From: Lysobacter sp. Root916
GTDB taxonomy: Bacteria; Pseudomonadota; Gammaproteobacteria; Xanthomonadales; Xanthomonadaceae
Assembly (NCBI RefSeq): GCF_001429785.1
Contig: NZ_LMJF01000016.1
Coordinates: 51,089-83,754 of the forward strand
Direction: 5' to 3'
DNA length: 32,666 bases
Below the pieces are notes generated by a model that searched no databases, was not told the origin of the DNA, and saw only the letters and a program-made list of their open reading frames with translations. This document shows positions 26,929 through 32,666 of this stretch, piece after piece. How positions within the stretch are numbered: position 1 is the stretch's first letter; every line of letters begins with the position of its first letter. A program made the translations under genes and the position numbers.

Positions 26929-29025
26929 TTACTGCAAACGTACTTCCAGATCGCGTTTGGCTCCGGCCACGTTGCCGCTGTAGTCCTTGGCGGTGATGCG
27001 CAGCGTGTAATCCCCTGGCGGCAGCTCGGTCGGTACCCACAGGCCGGTCGCGAGCTTGCCGTCGCGGGCGGTGTTGGTCAGCACGTAGCGGAAGCGCGTG
27101 ATCGCGCTTCCGTGCACGGTGATGCCGCTGCCGTCGGCGTAGATCACCTTGGTGGCCTCGTCCTCGGACGGCATGCGATCGAATTGGATGTTGCTACGCG
27201 GTATCTCGTAGCCCGGCATCGGCGCGCCCGCCGCGTTCAGCCATTGATAGCCCAGCGCGTACAGGCCGAGCCGGCGTCGCGCCTGATTGCCGTCGACCTG
27301 ATCCCAGGCGTCGACCACGATCTGCACGCCGGGCAGGACACGCGACACCACCACGCGCCCTTGCTCGCGCTGTTCCAGCGGCTGGGCCGCGTCGTCCAGC
27401 AAGGCCACGCGCTCGATCTGCGGCGCGTAGCGGTCGGCGAAGCCCAGGAATCCCAGGCTGATCGCGTTGCGCTGGTAGCCCTCGGCGCCGACGATCAGAT
27501 GCACATGGGCCATCGCGTTGATCGTGCCCAAGGCGTCGCCGACGCGGAAACGCGTACCGCGCGGGACCCGCACGCGTTCGAGCTTGCCGGTGTCGTCGAA
27601 CAGCGGATGGAAGCGCGTGGGGTCGAGCGAGTCGCCGCGCGCATCGCGGCCCACGCGCATGTGCACATAGCCCAGCGTGTCCAGACCCAGGCCTTCTCCC
27701 AACTGACCCAGGCCCCAGGTCGCGTGCGGGCTGCTGACCTTGGCATCGGCGATCGCGAGCACGCGTTGGCCGACGTCGCCGGCGATGTCGAGGCCGCCGT
27801 GCAAGTGGTGACGGCTCTCGCCATCGCCGTCGCCGCGCACTTCGCCCAGGGTGCCTACCACTTCGTGCCAAGCGGTCTGCGGTGCCAGCGGCCAGCGGCC
27901 CTCGCTGCGCGGCAAGGGGTTGAGCGGCGAGGGGCCGACGGCATCGGCGATCGCGGCCGCGCCGGGCACGGCCGGCGCCAGGCGGTGCACGCGATAGCCC
28001 AACGCATCGGCGACGTAGAGGCTGTCGTCGGGCGCGAGCGCCAAGGCCGACGGACGCGCGAGGCGCTGCCCCGCGACCGCGCCGCTGATGGTGCGCAGCA
28101 CGCGATCGGCGCCGATCTGCAGTACGCGCCCGCGCGCCATCTCGCCGACGTAGATCACCCCGTCGTGGGTGACCGCCAGGCTCAGAGGTCGCCGTAACGC
28201 GTCCGGCGGATCCTCGGGCAGGCCTTGCAGCACGGTGCTCACCGCGCCGTCCAGGCCGATGCGCCGGATCGCGTTGTTGCGCAGGTCGGCCACCAGCACG
28301 CGCCCGTGACGGTCCAGCGCGAGCGCGGTGGGGGTGTCGAAACGCGCGAATGCGGCGGGGCCGTCCTGATAGCCCGGGCGTTCGCCGCCGGCGAGCGTGC
28401 GCACCTGGCCATCCAGGCCGATCACGCGGATGCGGTCGTTGTAGGTGTCGGCGACGTAGACCTGACCCTTGGCGTCCACGGCCACGCCGGTGGGCCCGTT
28501 GAAGCGCGCGGCCTTGCCCGGGCCGTCGAGATAACCCGCGCTGCCGTCGCCGGCCACGGTGCTGACCGCGCCTTGCGGGTCGATCTTGCGGATCGCGTGG
28601 TTGCCGGTGTCGGCCACGTAGAGATTGCCGGCCGCGTCCAGGGCCAGGCCCGAGGGCGTGTCGAACGCAGCGGCAGCGCCGACGCCGTCGCGGAAGCCTT
28701 CGTCGGAACCGGCGAAGGTGGCGACGCTGCCGTCGGCGCGGATCGTGCGGATGCGGTTGTTGTCGCCGGCGTCGGCCACGTACAGCGTGCCGTCGCGGCC
28801 CAGCGCCAGGCCGTAAGGATCGGAGAAACGCGCCTGCGCGCCGACGCCATCGCGCAGGCCTTGCACGCCGTCGCCCGCGCGCAACTGCAATGGTCCGCTC
28901 CAACCTAGCGGCGTGACCTTGGGGGGCGCGGGCTTGCGCAGCGCGCCGGGTTCGAAGACGTAGGTCGCGGCCAGGGCGGCGGCGGTAAGGCCGATCGCCA
29001 GTGCCAGCCAGAGATTTCGGGACAT
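26929..29025 (-). CDS. NHL beta-propeller protein with M23 (LytM-like) peptidase motifs
   Basis: The 698-residue product has an N-terminal hydrophobic segment (LWLALAIGLTAAALAATYVF) acting as signal or anchor. At about 50-350 there are at least five NHL repeats, for example GLALDAAGNLYVADTGNHAIRK and GVAVDAKGQVYVADTYNDRI. A region near 420-540 follows, with HGGLD (HxxxD) and AHVHL (HxH), the two zinc-ligand motifs of M23 metallopeptidases. The C-terminal part is Ig-like (LPPGDYTLRITAKD). Peptidase activity is inferred, as the catalytic region is diverged. AGGA lies about 7 bases before the ATG. Confidence 0.85.
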   Translation of the reverse strand: MSRNLWLALAIGLTAAALAATYVFEPGALRKPAPPKVTPLGWSGPLQLRAGDGVQGLRDGVGAQARFSDPYGLALGRDGTLYVADAGDNNRIRTIRADGSVATFAGSDEGFRDGVGAAAAFDTPSGLALDAAGNLYVADTGNHAIRKIDPQGAVSTVAGDGSAGYLDGPGKAARFNGPTGVAVDAKGQVYVADTYNDRIRVIGLDGQVRTLAGGERPGYQDGPAAFARFDTPTALALDRHGRVLVADLRNNAIRRIGLDGAVSTVLQGLPEDPPDALRRPLSLAVTHDGVIYVGEMARGRVLQIGADRVLRTISGAVAGQRLARPSALALAPDDSLYVADALGYRVHRLAPAVPGAAAIADAVGPSPLNPLPRSEGRWPLAPQTAWHEVVGTLGEVRGDGDGESRHHLHGGLDIAGDVGQRVLAIADAKVSSPHATWGLGQLGEGLGLDTLGYVHMRVGRDARGDSLDPTRFHPLFDDTGKLERVRVPRGTRFRVGDALGTINAMAHVHLIVGAEGYQRNAISLGFLGFADRYAPQIERVALLDDAAQPLEQREQGRVVVSRVLPGVQIVVDAWDQVDGNQARRRLGLYALGYQWLNAAGAPMPGYEIPRSNIQFDRMPSEDEATKVIYADGSGITVHGSAITRFRYVLTNTARDGKLATGLWVPTELPPGDYTLRITAKDYSGNVAGAKRDLEVRLQ

Positions 29026-29242
29026 GCGTTTCCTGATGACGGCGGCCGCGCGCGGCGGACCTGGAGCGAACCGGGGATTCTAGCCGCGGGTCCGCGCGCG
29101 CAGTGGCCCGATTCGGCGCGCCGATCCACCGCCCGCAGCAAAGTCGGCGGTTTGCAGCCCGGCAAGTATCGACCCTGTGCTTATGCTGGTTTAGATTGCC
29201 GCGCGGCGCGATCGCTCGCTGCGCCTACCACTGGGGATGGGA

Positions 29243-31714
29243 ATGAGTCGAAACAGGAAGTGGCTGGCGGCGACGGCCGCGGTCGTGATGGTGGCCGCGT
29301 TCGCGGCACCCGTTTTCCACAAGGCGATCCAGGCGGCGCTGGCGCGCGCCGCCAGCGTGCGCGTGGCGCTGCAGGCCGCGCCGGGCGATCCGGCCGAACC
29401 GATCGAGGCGCGCGGCTCGCAGCCCAAGCGACCGCCGGTCAGCCTGACCATCGCGGGCGAGATCAGCGGTTTGGCGCCGGGCGCGGCTCCGGAATCGATC
29501 CTAGTGCGGGTCGGCAACCGCAGCTTCGCCGGCCAGATTCAAGGCGGCGGCTACGTGGCGACGGTCGACGCCCTGGACCCCGCCGAGATGGTCGACGTCG
29601 AAGTGCTGTCGCAGCGCGTGCGCTATCGCAGCGTGGTCGGCAGCTTCGGCAAGCTGATCGCGCATACCGGCGGCGACCGTCGCGTCGACGCCGTCGAGCT
29701 GCCGACGCTGCGGGTATCGCCTTGGAGCAGCGCGCTGGCGTTTCTGGTGCGCACGGCGCTGAAAGGCCGCGATGCGGTCAGCGATCAGGAGTTCGAGCGC
29801 GCCACCCGCGCCGTGTCGGGCGCGGATTTGTTCACCGCCAACAATCTGCTGGCCGGCGTGGCCTCGGGCGCAGCGGCGCTACCCGGTGGCTACACCGACG
29901 GGCAGCAGTTTCTGCAAGACGAGAACGCCTATCGGAACTGGATCGGCAGCGTATCGTGGCCGGCCGATCCGGAGCTCGCGTTCGCGCAGGCCGACTACGC
30001 GCCCTTGCGCGACCTGTCCGAGTTGCCGTCGCAGATGCTGCTGATGGCGCCCGTGCAGTTGGACAACGTGCCGGTGTTCTCGTCGGCGCCGCAACTGCTG
30101 CTGGCCAATACCGACGGCAGCTACAGCCTGCACGATGGCCAGGCCGAGCCGGGGCGCCCCAATTACAACGCACAGCTGGATGCGTCCGGCGAGGTCGTGC
30201 TGCTGCCGAAGTCGCCGCGCGTGATCGACCGCTACGAAGGCATCGGGCGCACCCGAATGACGCTGGCGCGCATCGTGCTGCGACGCATGTTCGACGGCGA
30301 TCGCCACGACTTGTGGGTCACGCGCGAAGAGTGGACGCGCAGTTTCCCGGACGATCCGTCGCGCGAGCCGCAGGCGTATCACCCGGTGAGTCTGTGGTCG
30401 GTGTCCGACCTGCATGCGATCGCACGCGCCAACACCTGGATCGCGGCGCCGAGCCGACGCGCGCTGCCCTGGGTCTGCGCGATACCGGTGAACATTCCGA
30501 CCCACCACGAGCTGCTCGGCGAGTGCGGCTTCGTCCAACACCGCTTCGACCCGGGTGGCAGCGGCGTCACCGAGGACCACGGCAACAAGGTCGGCGCCAA
30601 CATGCAGCCGCAGCCGGCCGGCGCCGGCAGCGACTTCGGCTGGATCGTCGAGCGCACGCAGTTGCTCATGCAGACGCCACAGGTGTCGCTGCGCTACTGG
30701 AGCATCGACGGCGAGGACTACGCCGATACCGTGATCTACCTGGCCACCGGCACCTCCAGCGGCGTGCTGGGGCAGACCGTGGTCGGCGTGAGCGGCTCGC
30801 TGGCGGTGGACAGCGTGCCGTACACCGCCGCGCAGGCGCAGGGCACCTGGACCCTGGGCACCGCGTTCGCGCAGGCCGCGGCCTATCCGAATCTGCACTA
30901 CACGTTGGAAATCCAACGCAATGCCGACGGCAGCGGCGAGTACCGCGACGACAGCGTAGAAAGCGGCGCCTACACCATCCTCATGCGCTGGCAGGTGGCG
31001 AGCGAACGCCTCTACGAAACCCAAACCCGGGCCCGCTTCCCCAGCGGGGGCACGCGCTTCGTGAGCGACTGCGCCAGCGCCTTCGCCGACGGAGCGCAGG
31101 CCTGCGCGCCGACCCGGATCCGGTATTTCCGGCCGCTCAAGCGGGTGGGCGACCGCCTGTACGGCATCGAGGAGCTGCACACCCAGTTCGAGCTGAAGCC
31201 GCCCGGCTACACCGGCAACTACGAGGTCTACGTCAACGTACGCCCGACCTTCCAGCAGTGCCTCGGCGGGTCCTGCCTGGCGCCGCCGCCGGCCTTGCGC
31301 CTCCCCGCGAACCCGACCGCGGTTGAATCGGCGGTTAAAATCCCCATCCTTGCTGTCGTCCGTCCCGGAAAAACCCGAACCGCAATGCCTATCTACGCCT
31401 TCCAGTGCAGCGCCTGCGGGCACAGCTTCGACCGTCTGCAGAAGCTGTCCGACGCCGATCCCAGCGTGTGCCCGTCCTGCGGGGCGGAAGCCGTGAGCCG
31501 TCAGCTCACCGCGCCGCAGTTCCGTCTGGCCGGCGGCGGCTGGTACGAGACCGACTTCAAGAAGGACGGCGACAAGAAGCGCAATCTGGCCGATGCCGCC
31601 GGTTCCAGCGGTTCGGACAAGCCCAAGCCGGCCGAGAGCAAGACCGAAACCAAGGCCGAGCCGGCCAAGAGCGAGCCCAAGCCGGCCGCCAAGCCGGCCG
31701 CGTCCTCGGACTGA
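29243..31714 (+). CDS. Unrecognised secreted protein, reading frame open into fmdB
   Basis: About 714 residues precede the fmdB methionine, and no stop codon separates them. The protein starts MSRNRKWLAATAAVVMVAAF, a clear signal peptide or anchor, followed by an Ala-rich stretch. An Ig-like strand-rich segment follows (PPVSLTIAGEISGL...ILVRVGNRSFAGQI). The large middle part is unrecognised, with motifs such as HDLWVTREEW and RYWSIDGEDYADTVIYLATG. Paired cysteines occur near the end (SDCASAF...QACAP, CLGGSC). GGGGA is 6 bases before ATG 29243; ATG 29237 is an alternative. It is divergent from the NHL gene. The native end may be near 31326-31384, with the downstream join due to stop loss or an indel. 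Confidence 0.65.
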   Translation: MSRNRKWLAATAAVVMVAAFAAPVFHKAIQAALARAASVRVALQAAPGDPAEPIEARGSQPKRPPVSLTIAGEISGLAPGAAPESILVRVGNRSFAGQIQGGGYVATVDALDPAEMVDVEVLSQRVRYRSVVGSFGKLIAHTGGDRRVDAVELPTLRVSPWSSALAFLVRTALKGRDAVSDQEFERATRAVSGADLFTANNLLAGVASGAAALPGGYTDGQQFLQDENAYRNWIGSVSWPADPELAFAQADYAPLRDLSELPSQMLLMAPVQLDNVPVFSSAPQLLLANTDGSYSLHDGQAEPGRPNYNAQLDASGEVVLLPKSPRVIDRYEGIGRTRMTLARIVLRRMFDGDRHDLWVTREEWTRSFPDDPSREPQAYHPVSLWSVSDLHAIARANTWIAAPSRRALPWVCAIPVNIPTHHELLGECGFVQHRFDPGGSGVTEDHGNKVGANMQPQPAGAGSDFGWIVERTQLLMQTPQVSLRYWSIDGEDYADTVIYLATGTSSGVLGQTVVGVSGSLAVDSVPYTAAQAQGTWTLGTAFAQAAAYPNLHYTLEIQRNADGSGEYRDDSVESGAYTILMRWQVASERLYETQTRARFPSGGTRFVSDCASAFADGAQACAPTRIRYFRPLKRVGDRLYGIEELHTQFELKPPGYTGNYEVYVNVRPTFQQCLGGSCLAPPPALRLPANPTAVESAVKIPILAVVRPGKTRTAMPIYAFQCSACGHSFDRLQKLSDADPSVCPSCGAEAVSRQLTAPQFRLAGGGWYETDFKKDGDKKRNLADAAGSSGSDKPKPAESKTETKAEPAKSEPKPAAKPAASSD
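31336..31341 (+). promoter_or_regulatory. Possible -10 box of fmdB
   Basis: TAAAAT in a locally AT-rich spot lies 43 bases before the fmdB ATG, inside the open frame of the upstream gene. No convincing -35 box is seen. It supports fmdB being expressed on its own. Confidence 0.35.
31385..31714 (+). CDS. FmdB family zinc-ribbon protein
   Basis: The 109-residue protein begins MPIYAFQCSACGHSFDRLQK, the standard start of FmdB-type putative regulatory proteins. The zinc ribbon has CSAC (residues 9-12) and CPSC. A tail of about 50 residues rich in Lys, Pro, Glu and Ala is low-complexity. The conserved N-terminus marks ATG 31385 as the real start even though the upstream frame is open into it. There is no clear ribosome binding site: GGAAAAA lies about 14 bases upstream. 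The role is not established. Hairpins follow the stop codon. Confidence 0.9.
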   Translation: MPIYAFQCSACGHSFDRLQKLSDADPSVCPSCGAEAVSRQLTAPQFRLAGGGWYETDFKKDGDKKRNLADAAGSSGSDKPKPAESKTETKAEPAKSEPKPAAKPAASSD

Positions 31715-31763
31715 ACCGCGCCCCGGAGCGATTCGGGGGCGGGTTCATGCGAGCCGGATGCGA

Positions 31764-31784
31764 CGGGCGCCGTTGCGGCGCCCG
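31764..31784. terminator. Hairpin between convergent fmdB and DUF3011 genes
   Basis: CGGGCGCCG, a TTG loop and CGGCGCCCG form a perfect 9-bp stem in the 81-base gap between two convergent genes. A second, weaker stem (CCCCGGA with TTCGGGG, near 31721-31738) precedes it. Neither has a T-run. Bidirectional termination is likely from position. Confidence 0.6.
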
Positions 31785-31795
31785 CCATGGGCCTA

Positions 31796-32666
31796 TCAGT
31801 TACCGAATTCGCCGCGGCAGCCGCGGCTGACCCAGATCGCGGTGCGCGAGCTGATGCCCCAGGTATTGCCCTGGATGCAGGGCTGCTTGGAGATCTGACG
31901 CAACAGGCGCGGCACGCCGTAGCCGGGCGGCCAGGCGCAGGTGGTGGTGCGGTTGTCGACACTGGAGCAGGTCACCCGACGCGCGCCGGGCTGCGGCGGC
32001 TGGATCTGGGCGCCGGCCACGAAGTCGGCGCGGCAGCCCTGGGTGACCCAGACCTGGCCGTTCTGCGACTGCCAGGTGCGGCCCTCGACGCAGGCCGAGC
32101 TGGACAGCTGGCGCGACAGCCGGGTCGGCCCGTACCAGGGCACCGAGCAGGTGCGCGGGCGGTTATCGCTGCTTTCGCAGCGCACGGTCTGCCCGACCGG
32201 CGGCACCGGCGGGCTCAGGCCCGGGCCGAACTCGCCGCGGCAGCCGCCGCTGACGTAGATGTTGCCGTCGCGCGACTGCCAGGTGCTGCCCTCGGTGCAG
32301 GGCGTCTTGGACAGCTGCCGCAGCAGGCGCGAATAACCGGGCCAACTGGTGCGGCAGGTGCGCGGGCGGCCGTCGCTGCTCTCGCAACGGATCGTGCCGC
32401 CAGGCTGGGGGCCGATCCCGCCGCCGTTGCCGGTCAGGGACTGCGAGATGTCGGTCTTGATCCGGCTGAAGGTCCAGTTGGAGCGGTTGACTTGATCGAT
32501 ATAGAAGCGCAACTGGTCGTCCGGAATGCGCCGGCCGTTGGACTGTTCGGAGTACTCCAGGCTGATCACCCGGACCTGGTCGTTGTAGGACAGGTTGCGC
32601 AGGTTTTCGGGCGCATAGGCCCGCGCCTGGGGCTGGGCCAGGACCTGGACGGGCGCGGCCAGGGCC
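31796..32666 (-). CDS. Secreted DUF3011 protein with three repeats (5' end outside window)
   Basis: The frame stays open to the window edge, so the start lies beyond 32666. The visible N-terminal part (ALAAPVQVLAQPQARAYAP) looks like the end of a signal peptide. A linker of about 70 residues follows, then three DUF3011 repeats of roughly 57 residues. Each has four cysteines and the pattern C.S.D.R..TC, RL.RQ.S...C..G.TW and W/YV..GCR..F. Gly/Pro-rich spacers separate them. The cysteines suggest disulphides in the periplasm or outside the cell. Function is unknown. A GTG at 32567-32569 gives a shorter frame but would drop the signal peptide. Confidence 0.88.
   Translation of the reverse strand, partial: ALAAPVQVLAQPQARAYAPENLRNLSYNDQVRVISLEYSEQSNGRRIPDDQLRFYIDQVNRSNWTFSRIKTDISQSLTGNGGGIGPQPGGTIRCESSDGRPRTCRTSWPGYSRLLRQLSKTPCTEGSTWQSRDGNIYVSGGCRGEFGPGLSPPVPPVGQTVRCESSDNRPRTCSVPWYGPTRLSRQLSSSACVEGRTWQSQNGQVWVTQGCRADFVAGAQIQPPQPGARRVTCSSVDNRTTTCAWPPGYGVPRLLRQISKQPCIQGNTWGISSRTAIWVSRGCRGEFGN

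Noticed and set aside
29152-31326. A 724-codon plus-strand frame overlapping the secreted-protein gene
   Set aside because: It is Arg/Gly/Ala-rich and lacks a signal peptide or any motif. The frame at 29243 has a signal peptide, normal composition and a ribosome binding site. It matters only because its stop at 31324-31326 may mark a frameshift.

Overview
The window is a chromosomal stretch of a GC-rich gammaproteobacterium, most likely Lysobacter or a close relative in the Xanthomonadaceae. This rests on the very high GC content, the large TonB-dependent receptors, the REP-like palindromes between genes, and families such as YbaL, YceH and DUF3011 proteins. The genus is an inference from style, not from a search.

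Layout. Positions 1-356 hold G/C-rich palindromic repeats and a possible heat-shock promoter in front of clpB (disaggregase, 357-2942). A perfect hairpin and a REP-like cluster follow. Two minus-strand genes come next: a secreted amidohydrolase (3174-5219) and a TonB-dependent receptor (5439-7838), separated by a strong intrinsic terminator. From 8098 a cobalamin riboswitch leads a plus-strand vitamin B12 operon up to 19952. Its order is btuB, two BtuM-like membrane proteins, cobO, cbiA, cbiB, cobD, cbiP, cobU, cobT, cobC, cobS. Most junctions in the operon overlap by a few bases. The rest of the window is ordinary chromosomal genes: an AraC/GyrI regulator, a small membrane protein, yceH, ybaL and a YheS-type ABC-F ATPase. 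A repeat-rich, gene-free block lies at 26067-26928. After it come an NHL-propeller protein with an M23 peptidase motif set, an unrecognised secreted protein that is open in frame into an fmdB zinc-ribbon gene, and a DUF3011 protein cut by the window end.

How the B12 genes fit together. BtuB would bring corrinoids across the outer membrane. The two BtuM-like proteins are candidates for inner-membrane uptake. CobO adenosylates the corrinoid, CbiA and CbiP amidate it, and CobD plus CbiB attach the aminopropanol arm. CobU, CobT, CobC and CobS then build and attach the nucleotide loop. No gene for making the corrin ring is present, so the cluster covers uptake, late synthesis and salvage. B12 would shut the operon down through the riboswitch.

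The points most worth a second look are the tandem BtuM-like pair with its conserved cysteine, the missing stop codon between the secreted protein and fmdB, the NHL-M23 domain combination, and a cbiA N-terminus that is encoded by one arm of an intergenic inverted repeat.
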